Shown here piece after piece: positions 24,207-32,696 of a stretch of 64,000 nt of DNA; the stretch's first letter is position 1; each line of letters opens with the position of its first letter. The stretch spans positions 29,934 through 93,933 of the forward strand of contig NC_003277.2 of assembly GCF_000006945.2 (NCBI RefSeq), in the 5' to 3' direction. The notes below the pieces were generated by a model. That model had not been told where the DNA came from. It saw only the letters and a program-made list of their open reading frames with translations, and did not search any database. Origin of the DNA: Salmonella enterica subsp. enterica serovar Typhimurium str. LT2 (GTDB lineage Bacteria; Pseudomonadota; Gammaproteobacteria; Enterobacterales; Enterobacteriaceae). Position numbers and translations under genes: made by a program.

Positions 24207-24461
24207 TGGCTGTCCAAGGTGAAATGAACAGCCCACAAAACTTTTTGCCGTAAAAGGCCGGCAAAAACTTTTGCGTTCTGCCCCGGACAGGTGCGTCGGG
24301 CCGTGGCAGTGATGCCCCTTGCGGCGAAGGTTCTCAAACGGGTGATGGCAGTACCAGAGGGAACAGAACAGCAGGTCCCCGCAAAACGTCAAAACCGCGG
24401 CTCCCGAAACTCAACGGGTGATGGTTTTTAAAGTCAAAACAACGCATTAAGGAGATTTATC

Positions 24462-24980
24462 ATGGCAGCACGTGGCGTAAACAAAGTTATTCTGGTCGGT
24501 CATATCGGGCAGGACCCGGAAGTACGTTACATGCCCAACGGGGGCGCGGTGGCAAATCTTACCCTCGCCACGTCAGAAACATGGCGTGTCAGGCAGGACG
24601 GGGAGATGCGCGAACACACCGAATGGCACCGTGTTGTCGTGTTTGGCAAGCTCGCTGAAATTGCCAGTGAATATCTGCGTAAAGGTGCTCAGGTCTACAT
24701 CGAGGGCCAGTTACGCACCCGCAAATGGACCGATCAGTCCGGTCAGGACAAATACACCACCGAAGTGATCGTTAACGTGGGCGGCACCATGCAGATGCTC
24801 GGTCGCCACAACAGCCAGCCACAGCAGGAGCCTCAGACCCCACCTACGGCGGCAAAGGGAGAAGGCAAAGCGGTAAAAGGGGCGGGAAATGCAGCAAAAG
24901 GGAAAAACGCAGCAGCACCGCAGCAGCCGCCAGCGCAACCCGATCCGGCGTATGACTTCGACGATGATATTCCCTTTTGA
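24462..24980 (+). CDS. ssb: Plasmid single-stranded DNA-binding protein
   Basis: The 172-residue protein has the N-terminal OB fold (MAARGVNKVILVGHIGQDPE, about 1-110), a Gln/Ala/Pro/Lys-rich linker and the acidic tip DDDIPF that recruits repair proteins. It coats the incoming single strand and can replace host SSB. AAGGAGATTTATC gives a strong start. The position between element D and the psi genes is that of F ssb. Confidence 0.96.
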   Translation: MAARGVNKVILVGHIGQDPEVRYMPNGGAVANLTLATSETWRVRQDGEMREHTEWHRVVVFGKLAEIASEYLRKGAQVYIEGQLRTRKWTDQSGQDKYTTEVIVNVGGTMQMLGRHNSQPQQEPQTPPTAAKGEGKAVKGAGNAAKGKNAAAPQQPPAQPDPAYDFDDDIPF

Positions 24981-25034
24981 CTCGGTAAATTTTCACTGAT
25001 GCCCCGTCTGACGGGGCTTATCCAGGAGAACACG

Positions 25035-25277
25035 ATGACAGACAACATCATGAGCCCACTGAAATCCCTGCCTGATGGCACGTTCACCCACGAACAGGCC
25101 GAAGCGGTGGCAGCACAGTATCAGAATGTCGCCATTGAAGACGATCAGGGGACGCACCTTCGCTTGGTTGTGCGTAAGGACGGCGAAATGGTCTGGCGGG
25201 GCTGGAATTTTGAACCGGGCGGCGAGTACTGGCTCAACCGCTGTATCGAAAGCCACGGTATCCGTAAAACGCAGTAA
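25035..25277 (+). CDS. DUF905 family protein, 80 residues
   Basis: The ATG at 25035 follows CAGGAGAACACG. The protein (MTDNIMSPLKSLPDGTFTHE...) contains the conserved WRGWNFEPGGEYWLNRCI segment of a small family I know from F-like leading regions as DUF905. It is soluble, without catalytic motifs. It lies between ssb and the ParB-like gene in what is probably one transcript. Confidence 0.75.
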   Translation: MTDNIMSPLKSLPDGTFTHEQAEAVAAQYQNVAIEDDQGTHLRLVVRKDGEMVWRGWNFEPGGEYWLNRCIESHGIRKTQ

Positions 25278-25345
25278 GCCGTAAGAGGTGCCGGACGGGA
25301 ACACGTCCGGCAGACAATTATTAATATCATGAAGGAGTATCAATA

Positions 25346-27343
25346 ATGTCAGTTACCAATTCTAATGCAAAATCCGCAGTAAAAACCAGCCGTAAGGCGA
25401 AAAACGCCGCCAGTGCCAGTAACACCGTATTGTCGGCGGTGCTGGCGCAGACCGAAGAACAACACGTACCGCTGTCCGCACTGGTCAAATCCCCGCAGAA
25501 CGTGCGTATCGTGCCGTATTCCACAGAGAGCGTCCGCGAACTGGCGGACTCTATTAAAGGGATTGGACTGCTCCAGAATCTGGTTGTTCACGCCCTCCCT
25601 GACGGCCTGTACGGTGTTGCCGCTGGCGGTCGCCGTCTGGCGGCGATGAATCTGTTGGCCACTGAGAACACGATCCACCCGGACTGGCCTGTCCGCGTGA
25701 AGGTTGTGCCGGATAATCTGGCGACCGCCGCTTCACTGACCGAGAACGGGCAGCATCTGGAAATGCACCCTGCCGAACAAATTGCGGGATTCCGCGCGAT
25801 GGCAGCGGAAGGCAAAACTCCTGCACAGACTGGCGATCTGCTGGGCTATTCGCCCCGTCACGTACAGCGGATGCTGAAACTCGCGGGGCTGGCTCCGGTT
25901 ATCCTGGAAGCGCTGGCTGCGGACAAAATCACCACGGAGCACTGTCAGGCGCTGGCGCTGGAGGACAATCCCGACCGTCAGGTGCAGGTGTACGAGGCGG
26001 CGTGTCGAGAGGGCTGGAACAATAAACCGGAAGTGCGCGTGATCCGTAATTTGATCACCGACAGTCAGGTTTCCACCCTCAACAACAGCAAATATACGTT
26101 TGTCGGTGAAAAAGCTTTCTCCGGCGATGAAATCCGCGCAGACCTGTTCAGCGACGAACAGGGCGGTTTTGTGGACAAACTGGCGCTGGATACGGCCCTG
26201 CTGGAAAAACTTCAGTGGGTGGCGGAGTGCCTGAAAGAGGCCGAGGGCTGGGCATGGTGCGCGGGACGGATGGAGCCTGTCAGCCGCTATGGTGAGGATA
26301 CCGAAGTGTACCGTATTCAGGATGAGCCTGACGCGGTTTACACGGAGCAGGAACAGCAGCGCCTGGACGAGTTGCAGGAACTGTACGACGAAAACCAGAC
26401 CGCCAGCGATGAAACCGACACGATGGAGTCAGAGATAGAGGCCATCGAATGCGCGGCACAACTCCGGGCATGGACGCTGGAAATGCGCGCACAGTCCGGC
26501 GTGGTGGTGTCATGGCGTCACGGTGAAATCTGTGTCCAGCGCGGGGTGAGCCTGCGTGAGCAGTCTGAAACGGAAGATGAACCCGATCAGGTTCCGGTAT
26601 ATGAGCGCCAGCCGGAGCCTGTGGACGAAATCAGTGTTCCCCTGCTGACCAGAATGTGTGCAGAACGGACATTGTCGGTCCAGGCGGCACTGATGCAGCA
26701 GCCGGAAAAATCCCTGGCGCTTCTGGCATGGACGCTGTGTCTGAACGTGTTCAGCAGCGGCGCGTATAACCGACCCGCTCAAATCAGCCTGAACTGTAAG
26801 CATTACTCCCTGACAAAGGATGCGCCGCCCGGCGAGAGCGGTGTTGCGTTTGTGACGCTGTCGCAGGAGGGAAAACGTCTTGAAACGTTGCTACCGGAGG
26901 GCTGGACACAGGACTTCACCACCTTTTTCACCCTCAGCGCCAAAGACCTTACCGCCCTGCTCAGTTTCTGCACCGCATGCAGTCTTGACGGTATGCAGAT
27001 GCGCGGCGCCGGAGGCACCACCCGCAGTCCGCTCGATAAGCTGGAAATCGCGCTCGCTTTCCATCTGCGCGACTGGTGGCAACCGACGAAGGCCGATTTC
27101 TTCACTGGCCTTAAAAAACCGCAAATCATCGCCGCGCTGAATGAGGCCGGACTGACAGGCGCGGCGCGGGATGCGGAGAAGATGAAGAAGGGTGATGCGG
27201 CTGAACTGGCAGAGGACAAAATGCGTGACAACCGTTGGGTGCCTGTCTGGATGCGCGCCCCTGATGCAGAAAACGACGTATCTGATACCGAAAACGGCAG
27301 TGCTGATGCAGACAGCCACCACACCCTGCCCGATGCAGCCTGA
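25346..27343 (+). CDS. ParB/Spo0J-family protein of the leading region
   Basis: The 665-residue protein has a ParB N-terminal domain (about 30-130, with VPLSALVKSPQNVR, ELADSIKGIGLLQNLVVH and GVAAGGRRLAAMNLL). A KorB-like helix-turn-helix follows (TGDLLGYSPRHVQRMLKLAG, about 157-176), then a long acidic C-terminal region. Members are standard between ssb and psiB on IncF plasmids. Their role in early transfer is not established. They are distinct from the true partition ParB at 15083. GAAGGAG precedes the start. Confidence 0.88.
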   Translation: MSVTNSNAKSAVKTSRKAKNAASASNTVLSAVLAQTEEQHVPLSALVKSPQNVRIVPYSTESVRELADSIKGIGLLQNLVVHALPDGLYGVAAGGRRLAAMNLLATENTIHPDWPVRVKVVPDNLATAASLTENGQHLEMHPAEQIAGFRAMAAEGKTPAQTGDLLGYSPRHVQRMLKLAGLAPVILEALAADKITTEHCQALALEDNPDRQVQVYEAACREGWNNKPEVRVIRNLITDSQVSTLNNSKYTFVGEKAFSGDEIRADLFSDEQGGFVDKLALDTALLEKLQWVAECLKEAEGWAWCAGRMEPVSRYGEDTEVYRIQDEPDAVYTEQEQQRLDELQELYDENQTASDETDTMESEIEAIECAAQLRAWTLEMRAQSGVVVSWRHGEICVQRGVSLREQSETEDEPDQVPVYERQPEPVDEISVPLLTRMCAERTLSVQAALMQQPEKSLALLAWTLCLNVFSSGAYNRPAQISLNCKHYSLTKDAPPGESGVAFVTLSQEGKRLETLLPEGWTQDFTTFFTLSAKDLTALLSFCTACSLDGMQMRGAGGTTRSPLDKLEIALAFHLRDWWQPTKADFFTGLKKPQIIAALNEAGLTGAARDAEKMKKGDAAELAEDKMRDNRWVPVWMRAPDAENDVSDTENGSADADSHHTLPDAA

Positions 27344-27382
27344 TAACGGAGGCCGCCCTTCGGGGGCGGCAGCAAGGAGAAA

Positions 27383-27817
27383 ATGATGCGTAACATTATT
27401 ACCCCCGCTGTATTGAGTACAATGATCCCCCAGGAATTCGAAGACTGGCGCGACGGCGGCGAAGACCTGCGCCGTGAACTGACCCACGCCGCGATGCGTG
27501 ACCTGACATGTCCCGCAGGCTGGGACATGAACGGCGAATATCGCAGTGAGTTTGGTGGTTTTTTCCCGGTGCAGATCCGTTTCACGCCATCCCGCGGCAA
27601 TTTCAGCCTGGCGGTATGCAGTCCCGGGGATATCAGCCCGTCCTGGATGGTGGTCTTTATTCCGGTCAGCGGTCGCCCGTTCTCTGTTATCCGCACGCTG
27701 CCAGCCTGGTCGCCGGAGGTTATCACGCATACACTCAGCCTGGTGGCTCACCTTGATGCCGATGGTTACAGTCAGGCCAGCATCATCAGCGTTCTGGCGA
27801 TGGAGGGCGCAGCATGA
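27383..27817 (+). CDS. psiB: PsiB, plasmid SOS inhibition protein
   Basis: The 144-residue product matches PsiB in length and sequence (MMRNIITPAVLSTMIPQEFE...). PsiB binds RecA and keeps it from filamenting on the incoming single strand, preventing SOS induction in the recipient. A GCCGCCC-TTCG-GGGCGGC hairpin and AAGGAG precede the paired ATGs. The stop overlaps the psiA start by four bases (ATGA). Confidence 0.95.
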   Translation: MMRNIITPAVLSTMIPQEFEDWRDGGEDLRRELTHAAMRDLTCPAGWDMNGEYRSEFGGFFPVQIRFTPSRGNFSLAVCSPGDISPSWMVVFIPVSGRPFSVIRTLPAWSPEVITHTLSLVAHLDADGYSQASIISVLAMEGAA

Positions 27818-28551
27818 TCCACTCTTCACACGCCCTGGTTACCCTGAAGCCAGCCCGTCAGGCGGCATTACAGGCCATTCTGACGGTGGAAGAATCCCGC
27901 CGCCGTGGAGCACGTCTGCCCGCCCTGCCACATGCGCGTACTTTTTTGCGCGTGCTGAGCGGCAGCAGCCGGATTAACACGACAGTGGCACAGCGTATTC
28001 CCGGTCTGAACTGGGAGCCGAAGAACCGGCTGACCAGCCTGAAACAGGTGGAAGAGGCGCTGGATCGCCTCATCTCCAGTCACGGGGAGTATTGCCCGCT
28101 ACCACTCTCCGTGGATGTGCAGGCCGAACTGTTCCCGGAGGTGATACACGCGCGCACAGATCGCCGGATGCAGCGTGAGAAAATCGCCTTTAACCGCAAA
28201 ATGCGCCGGGAGGAAAAAGCGCTGGAACATGCCTGGCTGCTGCGCCAGAACCTGCTGGGGCAGGCCATGACGGAGCTTAACTTTCAGTCGCCGGAAACCG
28301 TCAATGCCTGGTATACGCGCTGGGCTGACGAGTTTGACGCGCGGGAGCTGGCGCAGGGGTTCTGGCAGTGGCGGACGCGGTTTACCTCGCTGACGTCGCT
28401 GGACTGGCTGCGCGACAGTGATGAGCCGCTGTACAACGTGATGTATGAAATCTGGTTCATCGTCCGGGAAAACCCGGTATATGTGCGCGAGGCCGAACGT
28501 TGGCAGGTACCCAACAAGCTGACGAACCGGAGGCCCGGGCGACTTCCCTGA
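27814..28551 (+). CDS. psiA: PsiA, plasmid SOS-inhibition-associated protein
   Basis: The 245-residue protein starts in the ATGA overlap with psiB and matches PsiA (MIHSSHALVTLKPARQAALQ...). It is basic and helical; its biochemical role is unclear, though it is always linked to psiB. The length is near the 239 residues I recall for other plasmids. The last residues (NRRPGRLP) may differ because another frame continues beyond the stop with conserved-looking sequence. Confidence 0.92.
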   Translation: MIHSSHALVTLKPARQAALQAILTVEESRRRGARLPALPHARTFLRVLSGSSRINTTVAQRIPGLNWEPKNRLTSLKQVEEALDRLISSHGEYCPLPLSVDVQAELFPEVIHARTDRRMQREKIAFNRKMRREEKALEHAWLLRQNLLGQAMTELNFQSPETVNAWYTRWADEFDARELAQGFWQWRTRFTSLTSLDWLRDSDEPLYNVMYEIWFIVRENPVYVREAERWQVPNKLTNRRPGRLP

Positions 28552-28585
28552 TAAAGCCCGTCTGGAAACGCAGACCGCCCGGCTG

Positions 28586-28714
28586 ATGGATCAGCTGGAG
28601 GTACAAATCCGGCTCATCCCGGTGGCAACGCCGCCATTGCAGCAAAAAGTGGATGAAATAGCACATATGCTTCACCTGATGGCGCAGTTTGCCGGAACTG
28701 AACTCAGGAAGTGA
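28586..28714 (+). CDS. Possible small protein after psiA, 42 residues
   Basis: The frame from ATG 28586 reads MDQLEVQIRLIPVATPPLQQ and ends at 28714. It is open back past the psiA stop to about 28526 (DFPDKARLETQTARL) without a start codon. It has no clear ribosome site, so it may be the end of an older, longer psiA reading frame rather than a separate gene. The helical composition suggests real coding history. Confidence 0.35.
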   Translation: MDQLEVQIRLIPVATPPLQQKVDEIAHMLHLMAQFAGTELRK

Positions 28715-28787
28715 CCCGGATGGCGGGGAATATCCCCGCCCCGTTATCGAAAGGAGATATCATGCGTAACTTTGAATCTACTGAAAG

Positions 28788-28958
28788 ATGGTGGAAAAAA
28801 TGAAAAGCCAGCTGGTAGCCGCTGCTGATCGTGCGGCCATGAGTGTCGCGTATGGTCAGGAAGCCGCAGATCATTACGGTATTCAGTATGGTTTTATCCG
28901 GTCTGTACGTGACTGGATCACCGGCTTCACCGAGGGGATTAAAGGGGAGCGTTGTTGA
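28788..28958 (+). CDS. Small leading-region hypothetical protein, 56 residues
   Basis: From ATG 28788 the protein reads MVEKMKSQLVAAADRAAMSV and ends EGIKGERC. The well-placed ribosome site (AAGGAGATATC) belongs to an ATG at 28762 in another frame, which stops after 13 codons at the A6 tract. One extra A there would fuse MRNFESTERWWKK to MKSQLVAAAD. Either the gene is frameshifted, or it uses slippage or the weaker internal start. The function is unknown. Confidence 0.5.
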   Translation: MVEKMKSQLVAAADRAAMSVAYGQEAADHYGIQYGFIRSVRDWITGFTEGIKGERC

Positions 28959-29060
28959 ATAACACCCGCTTTTGTTACTTGAGTGTTAACGGAAATGGCG
29001 GTGTCTCCGGTCACTGCTTTTTCTTCAGAATTTTTTCATTAATTATATAAGGAATACGTT

Positions 29061-29879
29061 ATGAGACTCGCTTCCCGTTTTGGTAGACAGAATTCCATTC
29101 GTCGTGAGAGTCCTTTGGCTGACGCTGAATTAATGCAGACTGTGCCTTCAGTTTTTTCCGGAGACAAACATGAATCCCGGAGCGAACGTTATACTTATAT
29201 TCCAACCATTAATATCATCAACAGGTTACGTGAGGAAGGTTTTCAGTCGTTCTTTGCCTGCCAGAGTCGTGTACGTGATTTAAGTCGCCGGGAATACAGT
29301 AAACATATGCTGCGTTTTCGTCGTGAATGACAGATTAATGGGAAAGAGGTTCCGGAAATTATTTTGCTCAATTCTCATGACGGTTCGTCAAGTTATCAGA
29401 TGGTTCCCGGGCTGTTCAGATTTATCTGTACAAATGGACTGGTATGCGGATCATTTTGGTGAAATACGTGTGCCACACAAGGGAGATATTGTTGGGCAGG
29501 TGATTGAGGGGGATTATGAGGTTATGGGGATCTTCGATAAAGCCACCGAAAATATGGAGTCAATGAAGTCAGTGATACTTAATCAGGATGAGCAATATCT
29601 GTTTGGTAAAGCGGCACTGACTGTCAGATATGAGGACGAAAATAAAATCCCTGTTTCTCCTGAATAAATAATTACTCCACGTCGTCGGGAAGATAAACAA
29701 AATGACCTGTGGACAACATATCAGCGTGTACAGAAGAATATGATGAAGAGTGGGTTACCCGGCAGGAATGCCCCGGAAAAAACACCCGGATCAGGGCAGT
29801 TACCGGTATTAATGGTGATATCCGGTTAAACAAGGCGCTGTGGATGATTGCTGAACAGTTTCGTGAATGTAAGTCATAA
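29061..29879 (+). pseudogene. DUF932 (YubP-like) gene inactivated by stops and frameshifts
   Basis: The first 89 codons (MRLASRFGRQNSIRRESPLA to MLRFRRE) match the N terminus of the DUF932 protein common in F-like leading regions. A TGA then interrupts, after which QINGKEVPEIILLNSHDGSS resumes in frame. A frameshift at about 29450 leads into GEIRVPHKGDIVGQVIEGDY. A stop follows at 29665-29667 and another shift near 29800 leads to GDIRLNKALWMIAEQF and the end. At least four lesions are visible, so no full-length protein can be made. Confidence 0.82.
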
Positions 29880-29880
29880 T

Positions 29881-29925
29881 AACATAAGTAAAGCCCCGAA
29901 AATTTTTCGGGGCTTTACTTATGTT
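29881..29925. terminator. Long bidirectional terminator
   Basis: AACATAAGTAAAGCCCCGAA pairs with its exact complement across a short AAT-type loop, giving a stem of about 20 bases with T-rich ends on both strands. It would stop leading-region transcripts running toward oriT. Confidence 0.9.
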
Positions 29926-30189
29926 ATTCTTCCCGGACATTGTCAGATTGTCTGTAACATCCCATTTTAATCAACAGACTTCATCGTTTTCTGTCATTTA
30001 TGTGCCAGCGATAAAAACGGATCTGACAGGGTGGAAGAAGATATGATAACGGGTTCCCGTTTCGCGGGATTCCGGGCAGTCAGTATTACATTTCTGTGTT
30101 TATTCCATTCTGCTATGCGGCATAAAAAATATATGGGTTTCGGTTGATAATATTATCCCTTCTTCTGCTTGCCGGATACAAAAAGGGGA
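29926..30189. other. Intergenic region, no supported gene
   Basis: AT-rich sequence between the terminator and the transglycosylase stop. A hairpin ACGGGTTCCCG / CGGGATTCCGGG-like stretch is visible near 30050-30080. No reading frame with a ribosome site was found. Confidence 0.4.
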
Positions 30190-30660
30190 TCATCGGGCGG
30201 GAGTCTGCCTGGTTTTACTTTGTTTTATCGCGATCCAGATTCGGTGTACATCAGTCGCATAGTCCAGACGACGTGCATCCTGAAGGGGAGTCTTTTTAAA
30301 TCCGGCGTTGTACGCTCCGACTGCTGTCCAGGATACCCCCCACTTTCTGAATGCGATTGCCAGATAATAAGCTCCGGTGTAAATATTCAGGCAGGGATCG
30401 GAGACAAGTTGTTCCGGTTTTATTCCATAACGAGCCAGTTCGTTAAAGTGCTGAGAGTCAACCTGCATTAACCCCGAGCCATATCCCGTAACCGGATTAA
30501 TACCGACGGCATTAGCCCGGTTACGGGATTCCTTCCATGAAATCGCCCGCAGTAAATCCGGATCTATTTTATAGTCTCTCCCGGCCAGATCAAAACAGTC
30601 AGCGGCATGGACTACCGTGCTCATTAATACCAGGAGGACAGACAGGAGCCATTTATACAT
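30190..30660 (-). CDS. Lytic transglycosylase (F orf169 / gene X type)
   Basis: The 156-residue protein has a signal peptide (MYKWLLSVLLVLMSTVVHAA) and an SLT domain. Glu in ISWKESRNR is the likely catalytic residue, followed by GLMQVD and GAYNAG motifs. It cleaves peptidoglycan and may locally open the wall for the transfer machinery. I use the ATG at 30660; the longer frame runs into oriT. It is divergent from traM across oriT, as in F. Confidence 0.9.
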   Translation of the reverse strand: MYKWLLSVLLVLMSTVVHAADCFDLAGRDYKIDPDLLRAISWKESRNRANAVGINPVTGYGSGLMQVDSQHFNELARYGIKPEQLVSDPCLNIYTGAYYLAIAFRKWGVSWTAVGAYNAGFKKTPLQDARRLDYATDVHRIWIAIKQSKTRQTPAR

Positions 30661-30689
30661 TAATTTGCCTCTTGCGTAGTCATCCGGTA

Positions 30690-31070
30690 ATAACTTAACC
30701 CACTCCAACTCCATACTCAACAAATTTGCCGTCCTCACCACCAAAAGCACCACACCCCACGCAAAATTAAAATTTTTCTGATTTGTTTTTAGTAACAGTG
30801 AGTTATGTTCATAATAATGTAATTTAATTTATTTTAATGTATTAAATAGCGGTGCAGGCACGTCGCCGGCACCGCTATGACGACGCTATACAGGGGTAGT
30901 ACTGACTATTTTTATAAAAAACATTGCATTATATCAGGGGCGCTGCTAGCGTCGCTGTGCCTGTTTTTAAGTAACACCCCTGGGGGCGCTGCCAGGGGTG
31001 TTACCCCTTACAGAGTGCTCCTGAATCCGGAGTTTATAATGTTCTTATTCGTTGCGGAAAAAAGGTGATA
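30690..31070. promoter_or_regulatory. oriT: Origin of transfer oriT, with nic site and relaxosome sites
   Basis: The minus strand at 30736-30765 reads TTTGCGTGGGGTGT then GGTGCTTTTGGTGGTG, the F nic region; by analogy TraI cuts between 30752 and 30751. The 5' end so made leads leftward into the psi/ssb region. To the right lie AT-rich sequence suitable for IHF and TraY, then TraM-type repeats with GGGGCGCTGCTAGCG and the palindrome AACACCCCTGG/CCAGGGGTGTT (about 30972-31001) next to traM. Confidence 0.92.
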
Positions 31071-31074
31071 GTGA

Positions 31075-31455
31075 ATGGCTAAAGTCAATGTATATATAAG
31101 TAATGAGGTACACAATAAAATAACTGCTATTGTGGAAAAACGACGCCAGGAAGGGGCGAGAGATAAAGATATCAGTTTTTCTGGTACATCTTCGATGTTG
31201 CTGGAATTAGGGCTTCGTGTCTATGAGGCACAAATGGAGCGTAAGGAGTCGCCATTTAATCAGACAGAATTCAATAAAGTATTACTTGAAAATGTACTTA
31301 AAACACAGTCATCCGTAGCCAAAATTTTAGGTATAGGATCTCTCAGCCCTCATGTCGCCGGAAATCCAAAATTTGAATATGCAAATATGGTTGAAGATAT
31401 CAAAGAAAAAGTATCTTCAGAGATGGAAAGATTTTTCCATGAAAATGAAGAATAA
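31075..31455 (+). CDS. traM: TraM, relaxosome DNA-binding and TraD-docking protein
   Basis: The 126-residue protein (MAKVNVYISNEVHNKITAIV...) has an N-terminal ribbon-helix-helix that binds sbm repeats in oriT. A C-terminal helical tetramer domain ends in acidic residues (FFHENEE), which contact the coupling protein TraD. It is the first plus-strand gene right of oriT. Length is one residue less than F TraM. Confidence 0.95.
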   Translation: MAKVNVYISNEVHNKITAIVEKRRQEGARDKDISFSGTSSMLLELGLRVYEAQMERKESPFNQTEFNKVLLENVLKTQSSVAKILGIGSLSPHVAGNPKFEYANMVEDIKEKVSSEMERFFHENEE

Positions 31456-31572
31456 TAGCGGGATTAAATCCTGATTTAGTTTAAATAAAAGTATGTTGAT
31501 CTATAAAAATATAGTGACAAATTAAGGCTGAAAACAATATAGTGTCTTTGTAGTTAACGCTACGTTAAAAAA

Positions 31573-31651
31573 ACAAGTTAAATCGCCGATACAGGGAGCT
31601 GTCACTCCCTGCATCGACTGTCCATAGAATCCTTTGAGGAGGTTCCTATGT
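31573..31651 (-). ncRNA. finP: FinP antisense RNA
   Basis: The antisense strand of the traJ leader has the FinP layout. A first stem-loop covers the traJ start and ribosome site (ATAGGAACCT...AGGATTCTAT). A second perfect stem CGATGCAGGGAG/CTCCCTGTATCG carries a short loop. A T7 tract follows at 31573-31567. It blocks traJ translation with the help of FinO. Ends are placed by analogy with the 79-base F RNA. Confidence 0.8.
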
Positions 31652-32334
31652 GTCCGACGGATCGTAGAGAAAGAACACTCGCCAGTCAATCTGTAAATAA
31701 ATACATTCTGAGTATTCAGGATATCTATAAAAACTCACCAGTCCCTGTTTGCGTCCGTAATCAAAGTCGGAAAATCATTTACGCAAATGGAGCCTTTATT
31801 GAACTCTTCTCTAAAGAGGATCAGCCTCTTTCGGGAGATAGTTATAATCGTTATGGGGTTGAAGTTTTTCTGTCATCCCTGGAACTTGAATGTCAGTCGC
31901 TTGGACATGGAGCTGCTTTTTGCCGGCGTTTTAATTTTCATGGGGAAATTTATCAGATAAGAATGGAGAATATTTCATTCGATAATAATGAGATAATTGT
32001 GTTGTGGCAGATAAATTTATTTCCAGATCATCCATTTTTTTCTCCTGACACAAAAACTAAAAATTTGTCTCTCTCAGGAACTGAATCATTCTGGAACGAA
32101 CTGTCCCCCGGAACTTTGCTTGTTTTTTCTTTTTATACATTAGGAGTTAGTCACGCAAATATAGCTAAAGAATTAGGTATTACTATCAGAGCATCAGAAG
32201 ACAGAATCAAACCTGTTAAGCGTAAAATTAAAAGGAATTATGAATCTTTCGATTCATTCAGAATATCATGTATTTCTAAAGGTAAAATAATATCATTGAT
32301 AGACATTATTCGTGAATTTTATTGTGTTAAGTGA
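31648..32334 (+). CDS. traJ: TraJ, activator of the tra operon
   Basis: The 228-residue protein has the TraJ length and architecture. A PAS-like N-terminal sensor region (YILSIQDIYKNSPVPVCVRN..., about 15-130) precedes a LuxR-like helix-turn-helix (FYTLGVSHANIAKELGITIR, about 165-184). The sequence is clearly different from F TraJ, as expected for a plasmid-specific allele. It relieves H-NS silencing at PtraY. GAGGAGG precedes the ATG within the FinP target. Confidence 0.88.
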   Translation: MCPTDRRERTLASQSVNKYILSIQDIYKNSPVPVCVRNQSRKIIYANGAFIELFSKEDQPLSGDSYNRYGVEVFLSSLELECQSLGHGAAFCRRFNFHGEIYQIRMENISFDNNEIIVLWQINLFPDHPFFSPDTKTKNLSLSGTESFWNELSPGTLLVFSFYTLGVSHANIAKELGITIRASEDRIKPVKRKIKRNYESFDSFRISCISKGKIISLIDIIREFYCVK

Positions 32335-32347
32335 ATGTTAATTAAGG

Positions 32348-32374
32348 CGCGCCATTTTTGGCGTGTTTTTTTTT
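32348..32374 (+). terminator. Terminator after traJ
   Basis: CGCGCC pairs with GGCGTG around ATTTT and is followed by nine T. It separates the traJ transcript from the traY promoter region, which must lie within the next 80 bases. Confidence 0.75.
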
Positions 32375-32427
32375 GCCGTTTTCCGTGTAATCATAAGTTT
32401 ATTAGTCGTGTAAGCAGAGGTGAATTT

Positions 32428-32655
32428 GTGAGGAGGAGAAACGCAAGAGAGGGGATAAGTCGAACTGTCTCAGTGTATCTCGATGAAGATACGAATAACC
32501 GTCTTATCAGGGCTAAAGATCGGAGTGGAAGAAGTAAAACAATAGAAGTTCAGATTCGTCTGAGGGATCATCTGAAACGATATCCGGATTTCTATAATGA
32601 AGAAATTTTCAGGGAGGTAATTGAAGAAACAGAGTCCACATTTAAAGAGATTTAA
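32428..32655 (+). CDS. traY: TraY, oriT-binding ribbon-helix-helix protein (short R100-type)
   Basis: The GTG at 32428 follows GAGGTGAATTT and gives a 75-residue protein, VRRRNAREGISRTVSVYLDE..., nearly the same as R100 TraY. It has a single ribbon-helix-helix unit, whereas F TraY has two in tandem. It bends oriT, helps TraI nick and regulates its own promoter. The frame is open upstream to 32335, but that part reads through the traJ terminator and is not coding. Confidence 0.92.
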   Translation: MRRRNAREGISRTVSVYLDEDTNNRLIRAKDRSGRSKTIEVQIRLRDHLKRYPDFYNEEIFREVIEETESTFKEI

Positions 32656-32696
32656 CTTTCATATTCATAGTTGATATTACTCAAAAGAGGAACCAT

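Noticed and set aside
28700..29060. Search for a hok/sok (flm) killer gene near psiA, as in F
   Set aside because: No Hok-like frame (short Lys-Leu start with one membrane span and a conserved Cys) was found on either strand.
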